Part shown: piece by piece, positions 9,780 to 19,800 of the stretch | Numbering within the stretch: the first letter of the stretch is position 1 | Layout of the letters: each line of letters opens with the position of its first letter | Source of the DNA: Tretioscincus oriximinensis | Lineage: Eukaryota > Chordata > Lepidosauria > Squamata > Gymnophthalmidae | DNA length: 64,000 nucleotides | Direction: 5' to 3' | Assembly: GCA_022410635.1 (NCBI GenBank) | Contig: JAJVDF010000662.1 | Location: 253,797 to 317,796, forward strand | Notes under the pieces: model-generated | Database searches by the model: none | Told to the model about the DNA's origin: nothing | The model's input: the letters and a program-made list of their open reading frames with translations, nothing else | Position numbers and translations under genes: made by a program

Positions 9780-10125
9780 TATCTATGATAAGACCACATT
9801 TGGAATATTAGGTACAATTCTGGACACCACATTTTAGAAATATTATTATAGAACTCAAAAAGATGTGAAAGAAAGAACAAGAATGCTCAAGAGGCTGGAA
9901 CACTCCCCCTTTAAAATTAGATTGCAGAATACTAAAACCAGGGAACACTCCTTGGAGCTGATGGGCAGAAGACTTACAGCACACAAGAAGCGATGTGTTT
10001 TCAAACAAAGGGTCATTCTTCTGTCACATTTACTATCAGAAGGAATAGTGACAGCTATCATCCTGCAAACCTTTTAAGAAAGGATTGAAATAGATCAGTG
10101 GCTATTAAGTGGCTATCTAGTGGAT
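9780..10125 (+). mobile_element. CR1/L2-like LINE coding fragment, degraded
   Basis: AAGACCACATTTGGAATATTAG corresponds to the RPHLEY block of the copy at 7727. GAGGCTGGAACACTCCCCCTT and AAACAAAGGGTCATTC match later blocks. Multiple stops and indels make it non-functional. Confidence 0.7.
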
Positions 10126-10127
10126 AC

Positions 10128-10432
10128 CTAAGCTCAGTCGCTTAGGAATCCGTCTCTCGTCTGGGAGATGGGGTTTCAAAGCCGTGTGTGGGACGTGGGG
10201 AGGGGTGAGCACCTTCCACTAGCCTGTAGCTCTAGCCAACCCAGCTATTCGAAAGCATGAATTGCAAGAAATTGCAACTGACTGCAAGTAGATACATGGG
10301 AACCAGCATAGCCTGGTGGGGAAGATAGAATGTGAGCCTTTGGGCAAAATATATCCTTGTAAGCCGCTTTGAGTCCCTTTCAAAGGTGAGAAAAGCGGGA
10401 TATAAGAACCAAGTTCTTCTTCTTCTTCTACG
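10128..10432 (+). mobile_element. Sauria-type SINE, near full length
   Basis: The partial tRNA head (AGCTCAGTCGCTTAGGAATCC with box B-like GGGGTTTCAAAGCC), the complete body, the AAGCCGCTTTGAGTCCC core and a GATATAAGAACCAAG end plus short TTC tail are all present. It is one of the least degraded copies. Confidence 0.9.
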
Positions 10433-10849
10433 TACCACCTCCAGGTAGATGTGACAGCTAGGCTCATTTAAGAAATCTTTACATTTCCTTCAAATTCTCT
10501 GAAAATCTGGGTTCTATTGTGTGATTCCAAAACCTTTTTGAGCTGCTGCCCCCTTGGCAGCCACATTCCTAGTGCCTGATGCACAGGGCCCCACCCCTGG
10601 GTTCTAATGAAGGGCCGTATCCCTGCTGTGCATTTAAAAAAATCACTTTTGCAACATGCAACAATGTTTTAAGGTGCTTTCCAGGGCTGTTTTTCCAGCT
10701 GTTTGCCTCAAGCCCTTCCTACTTGCTTCATCCATTGGCACCAAATTATTGAGGACAGCAGAGCTGCCCTTTCTGTCTTGCTGCCTGGCCATTATTCACA
10801 GGCAGCTGAGCTGATCAAATACTGCTTCTACCAGGGAGAATTCCTCTAA

Positions 10850-10990
10850 ATGCCATTTACAAGAGTGGGCGAAGATTTTGCCTTCTTTTAATGCTTAGCA
10901 ACGGCCAAATGCAATTGGTGGGCCACTGTGAGAGACAGAATGTTAGACTAGATGGGCTGTGGCTTAGCTCAATTCAGCACAACTCTTACA
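10850..10990 (+). mobile_element. LINE 3' end fragment, old
   Basis: TGCAATTGGTGGGCCACTGTGAGA and AGACTAGATGGGCTGTGGCTTAG match, with many changes, the 3' region of the LINE at 7727-8602. The terminal TTCTTATG repeat is worn away. Confidence 0.55.
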
Positions 10991-11429
10991 TTTTTATTAA
11001 AAAAAACAAAAAACATGGTAGATTTTTAGATACTAATTTTTAATATTGTGATGCATGCTTTATCTGCAATTCTGCTATTGAACTGGTAGGATCTTCTGTT
11101 TTTACTGTGTGATAAAAGCTTATTTTTTCTGAGATATATCCCAAAATATGGTTGGTTTACTGAAGGACTCTAAATTGTCCCACTAGATATTTCTATACGA
11201 AGTTCTGGGTACCACTTCTTTATCTCCTGGCAACTAATACTTTTTATACCCAGTCCGCCACTGCACCCCATTCACCCCAATTATAAAAAAATTCTTGCCG
11301 CGCCCCTCAGTGTCCAGTGCCCTCCAGGGGGACAGTACCTCCACTTCGGGAATCATTGGTGTATATCTTTCACTTCCTCTTTTGACCTTCATTTTCCTTT
11401 ATTTTTTTCTTTGGAACAACAACAAATGA

Positions 11430-11830
11430 CCTGAGCTGGTCATGAGCTGTTGGCGCGGTCCCTACGTGGGAGCACTTTGCCGGGTTGACGCCATGTTTTG
11501 CATGGTCGGAAGTGACCACAGAAAACACAGTGGCGACGATGCGCATCCAGTGCATCTGGTGGTGGGGCGCCTAATAAAGGCAGCTGCGCCCCTGACATCC
11601 TTTTTCTTGCCAGCAAGACTTCTTTGGAGCAGCACCTGCCTCTGCGTTCACCAAGTCTCCGTTGCCACAGCTGCCATTTTAGACCCAGCATCCGAGACTT
11701 ATTGCAAGAGCTATAGCCGAGTAGTGGAACGAGAGGGTAGCAGGCAATTCCCGGGGAAGGGCCTTAAGGGACAAGCAGATTATAAAGGGAGGAGCAAAAA
11801 GGGACAGATTGGAAGCCTCCCTTCAGAGTA
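11430..11830 (+). other. GC-rich unassigned block
   Basis: Noticeably richer in G, C and CpG than its surroundings, with an uninterrupted plus-strand frame at 11442-11831 (129 codons) that matches nothing I know. An AATAAAGGC sequence lies near 11570. It could be a promoter or first-exon region for the exon candidate at 12624, an old LTR, or another repeat. The sequence alone does not decide. Confidence 0.3.
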
Positions 11831-12623
11831 AAGCAGGAAGTGGGGATTACCGACCCACCCCCGAAAACACACACAGTGGGGACATTGTTCCCTAGTGTCC
11901 CCACCCCACCCCGGCCAACAACAGCAGCAACATTTATTTATAATGCCCATTTCAAAGAGTGGTTCACATAGCTTTTGTTGCTTGCTTCTCAAGAGAACTC
12001 TCTAAATTATGGTTTCATGAAGAATGTTGTTTCATGAGTGTTGTTTCATCAGCTGGTTTCATGAAGACTGTTGAATTTAACCAGGAGACTACCAGATAAG
12101 AGTACCACACTCTTTTAACTATTGTTTATTCCTAAATAGCATTGGGAACTTCTACACCTAATTCTTCAAACATAGTCTACCAAATCTAATCGCATCTGTT
12201 TCGTTACCTCCAATACATATTCATGAGGGTATTATTTAAGTCAAACATGTATGGTAAAGTGGTTTCCTCTTTTTCAACCTAGGTATGAATTTTGCAATAA
12301 GAAACTCACAATCTGAATGACAATCAGTTCCAGATCTTGTTTTTACTGATTTTATAAAACTTCTCCATCCCTGATAGCTGAGGATATCATCAACATGATT
12401 TTGATATAGACTGTCTGATAATGCCCGTGTCTAGAGCTGCCTTCTGGACTTTTGGAAAATATTATTTGCTATATCCACTGAGTAATGCGATAAAAATCTA
12501 CTCATATATGTTCTGCTTCATTTCATATTTCAAATCCAAATTTGCCTGTTATTTTATTATTTTCTATTTCTCACTTTAGCATTCTAATCCTTTATGTTGA
12601 AAGTGACATTTTTTTTATTCTAG

Positions 12624-12715
12624 TTGTAGATATTGAAGAACTTGATGGACCTGATGAAATTAGAGACCTTGATGAAGAATATTTTGAGCCAGGTGCCCAA
12701 AACCATACAGTATAA
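12624..12715 (+). CDS. Candidate terminal exon of an unidentified plus-strand gene
   Basis: A pyrimidine-rich tract ending TTTTTTTATTCTAG is followed by 29 codons and a TAA (12713-12715). The frame starts after two leading bases and reads VDIEELDGPDEIRDLDEEYF and then EPGAQNHTV, a strongly acidic end with a natural-looking amino-acid mix. I do not recognise the family. It points toward MYLK, so it would be convergent with it. A plus-strand AATAAA at 13505-13510 could end its transcript. No upstream partner exon is identified; a start near the GC-rich 11.4-11.8 kb block or the HACD2 CpG region is possible. The open stretch is short, so a chance or pseudogene origin cannot be excluded. Confidence 0.35.
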
Positions 12716-13012
12716 TGTAGGCAGCTGATAAGCTTCTAGGGGAGGCTGTTCCAGAGATGTCTTCATTATTGTATAAATGAAAAAAGGTGAATGTATTTTA
12801 GTTGCTTATATGGAAGACATTTTGGAACACAGCAAAGTTTAAAACTGTATTCTGGGAAATGTTCTATGTAACTGATGACATGGCTTTATAAAGGCATTCT
12901 GTTTATGATGGTATAACTGAAAATCATTGGGTCAGTATAACAAGCTGCAAAGCTCTTGAGCTGACAACACAGTGCTGCAGAAGTCAACAAACTGATTACT
13001 GTGTGGTATTTG

Positions 13013-15002
13013 TTTATTGAGGATTTGTGAGTAACTACAGTTGTAGTGTTCTCATACCTTACAGCTCTTTTGGTTTAAAAACCAGCAAAACAATAGCATA
13101 ATTTTTAATTAAGGTACACAAATAATACACCCCATTTTTTTTCTTACACATTGAACACATGTGAGAAAATGCTTTGTATGCACTAAATACTAAAAAAATC
13201 TTTCCTTATAAGAATGTGTGGCAAAATGGCAATTAATTGTGTTTTACTATATAACAAAAGTTCTTTATCAATTTAAGAAGAAAAAACACTGGCAATCTCA
13301 ACCTAGCAAGAAACAGCAAAAGCAGTTATAAAAAACCCACAACAGTTGTGAGTGTGCCTCATAAATGGAGTTTTGAATTGTTGCATTCAATCAAACAGAT
13401 GAGCTAAGAGAACAGAAGAGTTAAGACTATGTAATATATAGTAACAAATTAAAGATGATAATGGATACCTCTGACTTAAGTACATGTAATTTCCCCCCAC
13501 CTTAAATAAAGCTTTTTAGGTGTGCTAAAGCAATTCATCTGTTAATACTTAAAATGGTTTAAGTAATAACTGTTAATACTGAAAATTGCGCACACAGTGG
13601 GGGTAAAGCCGTAAGACTGGAATAATGTGCTTATAGTGGATAAGTATTGTTATCTGACTATTTCTAACTTTTAACAATCTTTGAATTGTAAATAAGTGTG
13701 AAAGAAAAAGTAAAACAGAGACAGGTACATCATGATGTGTGTGTGCATCAGTTTTACTAAAATATTTTTATAGTGGATTGTGCAGATTTTTAATCTTAAG
13801 GCAACAGCCTCTTATATATTGCACTAATTTGAGGCTCTTCAAAAGCTGGTATTAAACTCATACTGCACCACACTGGCACACAACTGTAATTAAGTTCTGT
13901 TTGGAAAACAACACAAAATATTTTTATTTAATTCTGGAGCAGATTTTTTTTTTTTTGCAATCAGCTTGGACAGTCAAGCAGGAATTTATAATAAATTTAA
14001 ATAAATGCAAAGCTGATTCTATGGCTATTTCTGTCCAACTATTATTAGGAAAGTCTATCCAATGCCATACTGCATCAATAAAGTAGCAAACACGTATAAA
14101 ATTCAATTTTTTTATCACCTCCATTCTGACAACATATTTTGGATAGTTTAATTTGAGGTGAAATATCAAAGTTTAAGTGTGCCAGATGGGTTACGATCGT
14201 CAAGGAAACTGACACAAGGCAAGGTTATAATTTAATTGAGGAGGGAACATTCGGCTGCTCTAACAACCTGATGGATAAAGAAAAACTCTAGAGTTCATGG
14301 CAGGACAATGGTAAGTTGTGAGATACAAAAGTGTTAAGCTGCAAAACCTAGGTTTAAGCTACAGTTTTCTCTTTTCCAATAACATCTATAACAGATAAAA
14401 CAAGTATTCTGTAAAATTACAAACCATAATTTTCAGATGGAAGACTAATAAAGAGAAAGAAAACTTTCAATACACACCAAAAATGCTGGTTCGGAAAAAA
14501 AAGGTTTTGCAAATAAATAGGTTGCAAACATGCTTATGAGGAGCCCAACTTGTGAGTAAGTTACTTTATGCAGCACTCTCTTTCTGCTGGTTCATGCAAA
14601 TGCTACTGAACTTCAATGGAACATAATGTATGTGAGTGATTTGAAGGACCAGATTTAAGGGTTTTTTGCTGTTATTATATTGGTTAATGGAATGATGAGT
14701 GAAATCTCCAACTTTCTGATCTAGAAATTCAATTCACAAGTGTTGATTTTTTTTTAGAATTCGAGTAGCTTCTCATGTGGTATGTGGTTCACATTCATTA
14801 TTTGGGCTATGCAACGGATGCTTTAACTTAAATTAAATCCAAGCACAACAGCCGCCTAAAGTGCTTGGTAATTCAAGTTAATGCCCATGAATAAAACAAA
14901 CAGATCATCAGCTGATTGTGCTGGGTTTTTAAAAAATGACCAAATGTCACATTGTGTGAATAGTCTCTTATTTCTGTGTCTTTTCCCATCTCCTTTGGAG
15001 AT
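13013..15002 (-). other. MYLK: MYLK/telokin 3' UTR (extent inferred)
   Basis: Sequence following the MYLK stop on the minus strand. Two minus-strand AATAAA signals could end the message: 13923-13928 (UTR about 1.1 kb) and 13013-13018 (UTR about 2 kb). No recognisable SINE or LINE lies in it. If the longer form is used it would overlap, tail to tail, the 3' region proposed for the plus-strand exon candidate. Confidence 0.45.
13505..13510 (+). terminator. Possible polyadenylation signal for the plus-strand exon candidate
   Basis: AATAAA in CTTAAATAAAGC, about 0.8 kb after the TAA of the exon candidate. Such hexamers are common in AT-rich DNA, so support is weak. Confidence 0.25.
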
Positions 15003-15250
15003 TCATTCTTCTTCCTCTTCCTCCTCCTCTTCTCCTTCTTTTCCCATTGTTTCCACAATGAGTTCAGCGGTACAAGTTACTTCTCCAAGATTGTTTATTG
15101 CCTTGCAAGTGTATTTGGCATCATCGTCCCCACAAACCTCAGAAATAGTCAAAGAGCAGTTACCATCCTCATCATAGTCTATCTGGAAGTGCCGAGACTC
15201 TTTGATTGACTGGTCGTCTTTATACCAAATTACTTCTGGATCAGGATAAC
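15003..15250 (-). CDS. MYLK: MYLK terminal coding exon: second half of C-terminal Ig (telokin) domain and acidic tail
   Basis: Begins after the acceptor CCCTCAG and supplies YPDPEVIWYKDDQSI, the Ig-fold core with DDAKYTCKA (the second Ig cysteine), then TAELIVETM and a tail of nine glutamates before TGA (15005-15003). This domain ends full-length MLCK and is the body of telokin, which binds unphosphorylated smooth-muscle myosin and stabilises its filaments. The exon starts with two bases completing a Gly codon from the previous exon. The poly-Glu C-terminus is a known telokin feature; its length here comes from a near-pure GAA/GAG run. Confidence 0.97.
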
Positions 15251-16437
15251 CTGAGGGAAAAACAAGAAAATAAAATGCCATATTACTTGGATAGCTGGAC
15301 AGAGCTGCCCTCAAATAAGTTTCCATGACAGCAGGAACCATTTTCTTTCTCTGACTCTTTTCCAATCAAATTCTTTCTTCAGGTCAGGTGGTCAGTATCA
15401 GAAAACAGTTCTCAAACTGCAATCAAGCACTAACATCATTTTAAAAAAGCAGAAATAGCAATTTCTTAGATTTGGAGGCAATCTTTCAACTAATGCAATT
15501 CTGATTTGCATCTTTCTTCCATTCCCACATCATATAGCTGCACTTCAAAATCTTCTTAAATATTACCCTTTGAACTATTTTAGATGTAAAGTTTTGTATT
15601 GCCCTCTGCTAAATTTCAACTTTTGAATTTAAACAGCTCAGAATGAATTTATCCTCTATCAAATCAAATGCAACTTTTAAAATTAGAAGAATTGTATAGT
15701 AAAAACAGCCAGCTATGTGAAAAACAAGCTTAAGATGTTTCTGTGATAGATCATGCCATTAAAAAAATAAAATAATAAGTTTTATCAATCTCAGCGTCAA
15801 ACTGAAAAAAAACCTAGTCATTCTAAATTTGTTCCTAATCTGGTACCATCTAGACAGAGATCAAAATGCGCATCTATCACAACCCCCAATATAATAGCGC
15901 TACACCCAGTTGAACTCCTACTTTATCCTGTTCAGGAAAATCAACCTTTAACATGAGTTTTCCCAGAAAATTATGAAACTACCTTTCTGAATGTTGGCAG
16001 TGTAGTCTTTACTGGATAAAATGGACCTCTATGCACTTGTGTAGCTAAATCTGAAGTGAAAACAGCCACTCCGCATGTGTAGGTGCTAGTACATATGCGT
16101 ACTTCCAGATGTTTAATGTGAACTCATAACCAGGCAATTGCCCTGATCTGTTGCTTAGCTGCTGAGCAACATCTAAGAGAGTGCTTAGATAACAATCAAT
16201 TTCCAGTGAAGTTTTACTTAGGAATGTTGTTAAAAAACAATATTTTCATTTGGAGAAGGCCTAATTTGGAACCAAACTTCTATCTATTAATATAGAACTC
16301 TATCTAATATTGTGATGTATCAAAAAGTGCCGTACTATTCTATGAATGTAAGATGTAAATGACTAGAGGATAAAGATTGCCAGAGAAGAAACATCTAACT
16401 TGCTAAAAATAAAGCCATCCAAATGTCTGCAACGTAC
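15251..16437 (-). other. MYLK: MYLK last intron
   Basis: GT-AG intron between the last two coding exons. AT-rich; I see no recognisable repeat or RNA gene in it. Confidence 0.8.
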
Positions 16438-16569
16438 CTTCAATTTTGCAGTCAAATCTAGCAGCACTGCCCTCCACAACTTCAATATCTTTGATTGTTT
16501 TGGAGAAGTATGGCTTCACATGAGATCTTTCCTCATCGACTTCTTCCAGGACTGTGTTTGTAGCTTCTT
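16438..16569 (-). CDS. MYLK: MYLK exon: first half of the C-terminal Ig (telokin) domain
   Basis: A 132-bp exon between acceptor TTCTTCCAG and donor GTACGT. It encodes the linker EEVDEERSHVKPYFSKTIKD and then VVEGSAARFDCKIE, the first Ig strands with the first disulphide cysteine. HVKPYFSKTI is diagnostic for MYLK/telokin. Phases agree on both sides: it completes a Glu codon from the 17499-17628 exon and ends with the G of a Gly codon. Confidence 0.97.
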
Positions 16570-17498
16570 CTGGAAGAAGTAAACAGGGTGTTGTGAATAT
16601 CTGCTGCAATGATCTAAGAGCTGAATATCTTCCAAAGTAACATTATAGACTTCCACAAAAATGTGTATGTTCTCATGGCAATAGACTTTAATGAATGGGC
16701 AATTTTACTGAGGCACAATTTTACCTAGGTTTAATATTGCAGGTTCAGTTGTTGAATAGTTTACTCACATAACAGCCCAGTGAAACTTACTTCAAGTTTC
16801 AGTCCTAAGTACTATCATTAAAAAAATTACTGTCTTGGATATATTTTGCTAGCATTGTTTATTCCAATTAGTAATATTAATTGGTTTTTCCAGTTTTCAT
16901 TAAATAAATAAGTCTACCCAATTTTTCACAAACCCAAGCGTTTTTCCTCTGCTGGAGGTGAGTTGACGCACTTTGCCTGACAGCAGGCACGAAACTCCGC
17001 ATCCAGCAGAGAAGCAGCTACNGCACGCTCCAAGGTTCCTTCCAGGACCCCGGAAAGCGTTGCTCGGGCTGCAGCCGTCAGCTCTGACGGCTCCTTTGCC
17101 TTTAAAATCCTGGATTTTTACATTCCCTGATGCAGCATCGGGGAATGTAAAAATCCGGGATTTTATCTTAAAACCCGGAGTGGACAATATTTTAGTCACA
17201 AAAGCCGGGATTGTCCCACCTTTCCGGGACGTATGGCAACCTTAACCCAGTTATAAAACGATTCTAAATATCAGAAAATATATCCAGAAAAAGAATAGAG
17301 AAATGCTTCATGAATGTGACCATGGCAGCTTGCAGGTGAAGGCAAAGATGATTGTTGTTTTGGGGCTTCAAATAGCATTGTCAATTTTATTTGTCATTAA
17401 ATTAGGCTTATAGAAAGCAGGAAGAAAGCTTCCATTGTAGGTTGAGAACTATCATTACAATAACAATATTTTCTGAAAAGAACAAGAAGTTTCCAAAC
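16570..17498 (-). other. MYLK: MYLK intron carrying a GGTTGCCATA-family MITE
   Basis: GT-AG intron. Its main feature is the MITE at about 16918-17243; the rest is unremarkable AT-rich sequence. Confidence 0.75.
16918..17243 (-). mobile_element. MITE of the GGTTGCCATACGTCCC family, with internal 30-bp hairpin
   Basis: On the minus strand it starts AAGGTTGCCATACGTCCCGG and continues to the TTTTTCCTCTGCTGGAGG region, matching the copy at 23222-23545 along most of its length. The inverted far end is lost. An internal hairpin has arms 17104-17133 and 17135-17164 with two G-T type mismatches and a one-base loop. There is no transposase. One N at 17022. Confidence 0.7.
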
Positions 17499-17628
17499 CT
17501 TCAGCTTCTATCTTCTCTGCATTAACAGGACTGGTTGGTGAACTTGAAGAGGATTTCCTTCCACTCAAGCCAGAAATCATTGCCAGTGAGGATAGTCTTC
17601 CTATAGCACGGACAGCATTTCCTGTTTT
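17499..17628 (-). CDS. MYLK: MYLK exon: calmodulin-binding segment end and telokin N-terminus
   Basis: A 130-bp exon (acceptor TGTGTTTTAG, donor GTTTGG). It encodes KTGNAVRAIGRLSSLAMISG and then LSGRKSSSSSPTSPVNAEKI. The first part completes the basic amphipathic helix that binds Ca2+/calmodulin and otherwise masks the active site. In mammals and birds telokin translation starts at the Met of RLSSMAMISG; here that codon is CTG (17584-17586), leaving only the Met two codons on (17578-17580). The Ser-rich stretch after RK is a phosphorylation-prone region in the family. Donor GTTTGG is the weakest of the MYLK donors here. Confidence 0.96.
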
Positions 17629-18284
17629 CTAAAACACAGCACAGGAAAATGTAATTTTATTCTTATGATGCCTTAAATCTTTAAATTAACTGACTTGCTG
17701 CAAAATCATATACATGTGCGATGCCATTTGATTCCACAAAAGCAAATCCAGAAACAGGAATATATTAATGATGTGAAGAGAAGAGATACCTAGAAACATT
17801 TCCTACAGCCTGCAAAGAGAACATAAAAAAACCCAGAGGAAACGTTGAAAACTAAAAATTAAAAAGTGGAAGATGTTAACGAAATAGTCTGAGTGAGAAA
17901 ATCTAGCAAGGGATTCTTGTAGCATTTTAGAGACTAATAAGGAAAAGGTTAGGCACTCTATTTCTTCAGATGCATCTTGTTTATGGAAAGCCCATGTTGC
18001 CTATCTTTCCCATGTTAGTTTCAAAAGTACCACGAGACTACCTTGCAATAAATTAAAAATACTTACAATGTTACTAGCAAAATGAGTAAGAATTTCATCC
18101 TTATTTTTGACTAAACAAACCCTTGATTGTTTATTTTCTTGGTGTCACAATGTCCTTGAAACTTTAGAGTCATCATCACTTTCCCAAAGAAAGACACTCC
18201 ATTGTTACTTCTAGGAATGTCTCTCCCTCATGTGCTATGCCAAGTGGAATCTTAAGGCAGATGTTCATCGCCCACCATTATTAC
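17629..18284 (-). other. MYLK: MYLK intron; expected site of the telokin promoter
   Basis: In mammals the internal telokin promoter lies in an intron just upstream of the telokin coding start, which corresponds to this intron. I looked for a CArG box (CC, six A/T, GG) and did not find a clear one, so promoter presence is only an expectation. An old hairpin-retroposon relic lies near 17900-18050. Confidence 0.4.
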
Positions 18285-18408
18285 CTGCCATTTCCTTCTG
18301 GCCATGTACTTTTTCATCCTATCTTTGGACAACTTTTTCGCTTCCATGTGTTTGGTGTCTTTCTGCAGCCAAGGATGCTGAAGGCATTGGGTACAATCTA
18401 AGCGGTCC
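18285..18408 (-). CDS. MYLK: MYLK exon: kinase C-lobe end and start of autoinhibitory segment
   Basis: A 124-bp exon (acceptor AAATACAG, donor GTAATA). It gives DRLDCTQCLQHPWL, the end of the C-lobe with the conserved Arg and the HPW motif, then KDTKHMEAKKLSKDRMKKYM and ARRKWQ, the autoinhibitory linker leading into the calmodulin-binding helix. The first base completes a Lys codon from the previous exon and the last codon is complete. The W in ARRKWQ is the known calmodulin anchor. Confidence 0.97.
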
Positions 18409-19647
18409 CTGTATTTTAGAGAAATCAACATGAGAACAAACATTTTATATAATCCAGCGCTATCCAGATTAACCAAGACAAACAATGGACAGTCATCTGT
18501 CTGGGATGGTTTAACGAATCCTGCATCGAGCAGTGGGTTGGACCCGATGACCCTGGAGGTCCCTTCCAACTCTACGATTCTATGATTCTAATGCACATTG
18601 GAATCATGACATCCAGTAGGGCACAGATGTGTATCACAGGGAGTAATAAAATGCACTAAAATTTTCACATGATCTAAAACTTGGGAAAAGTTTTAATCAT
18701 TTTATTTTTTCAAATATTTCCATTTTATTTGTATACTAGTTGGAAAAGTAGTTAAGTGGGTTAAGGTCATGGACGGTGCTGCTGGGCAATCAGAAGCGGC
18801 TGGGGGCAAACAGCATGTGTGTGTTGCAGACTATTCAGAGTGGGTGGCAGTGGATGCTAAGCCCCTGGGTGGGAGCAGGTCACAGGGGGGAAGGGTTATA
18901 GTCCCTGCCTCTAAAACATCCATTTACAGGAACAGAAAAGATATAGTACAGACTAAGATATAAAACTATTGCAATAATTCATTATAGAATCATAGAACAT
19001 ACATGACTTACATTGCAATATAAACAAAACCTTAAATAAGATAAGCAAAGCTTAAGTGTCAGATTTTTGTTTTCTCTTGCCACAAAACATACACAATAAA
19101 TATTGGATTACAAGTGCCTAAATTTCTCATGAACAGAACATCATTGCTCTTTTTTATTACTATTTTAATTTATTTTAGAAAAAAACAAAATGAGAAAAAC
19201 AATCCACCCACTCAATGACCAACAAAGCTTAATTAAATCACTATATCCATTTGTAATACACTGGGATGACTTCGTTGCTCTTTATTTCCACACAATATAT
19301 TGAAACATGGTAGCCAACTAAAAGCAGAATTTTTAAATTGTCCTTTTTAAGTAATTATTTTCAAATTGTCTCCATTTTCTACAGTTTTTCTGAATCTTGA
19401 GTTGATTACAACTATTATACAACCCTATTTGCAAAGTTCTCACTGGATATACTTGCCCACTGGATCCCTACTATAGAAAAAACAACGGTGGAAGATTAGA
19501 CAACAGTACAAGTGAATCTCTTTTATAAAGATTGCCAGTCACCAATGACTATCTGAAGGATAGTGTAAGGAGTTGTTATCAGATTTATTAGCAATTGTTA
19601 TTTGATTCATTTGTTTCAATGGCAATATATAAACAAGACGTTTTTAC
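18409..19647 (-). other. MYLK: MYLK intron with one CR1 end
   Basis: GT-AG intron. A CR1 3' end lies at 18485-18590, and a segment of higher GC at about 18725-18900 has no assignment. Otherwise AT-rich. Confidence 0.75.
18485..18590 (+). mobile_element. CR1 LINE 3' end (ATTCTATGA type)
   Basis: CTGGGATGGTTTAACGAATCC, a GACCCTGGAGGTCCCTTCCAA block and the terminal CGATTCTATGATTCTA repeat. This is the best preserved CR1 end of this type in the window, on the strand opposite to MYLK. Confidence 0.85.
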
Positions 19648-19800
19648 TTCATATCTTTCTTTAGAAGGCTGCTGATGAAGTCCTTGGCATCATCTGAGAT
19701 TTCATCAAAGGCTTCATCATCAAAATCCCAAGTGGCTGAGGTAACATTGGCTAAGGTTTCATTGTCGTTGTCACCCATGAAAGGGGAAAGACCACTGACC
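19648..19800 (-). CDS. MYLK: MYLK exon: kinase C-lobe
   Basis: A 153-bp exon (acceptor TGTTTTTCAG, donor GTAAAA). It encodes VSGLSPFMGDNDNETLANV, then the DDEAFDEISDDAKDF and LLKKDM helices of the substrate-binding lobe. The sequence is nearly identical to what is known of vertebrate smooth-muscle MLCK. Both edges split codons and join their neighbours in phase. Confidence 0.97.

Larger units (their letters stand above)
6911..12620. other. Region between HACD2 and MYLK, mainly repeats
   Basis: Contains a GA-rich tract, three clear SINE copies, two LINE coding-end fragments, a truncated LINE end, a palindromic MITE, and a GC-rich unassigned block at 11430-11830. The stretches 10440-10840 and 11000-11420, and 11840-12600 apart from simple AT-rich sequence, show nothing I can name. 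No confident protein-coding exon is visible. Confidence 0.6.
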
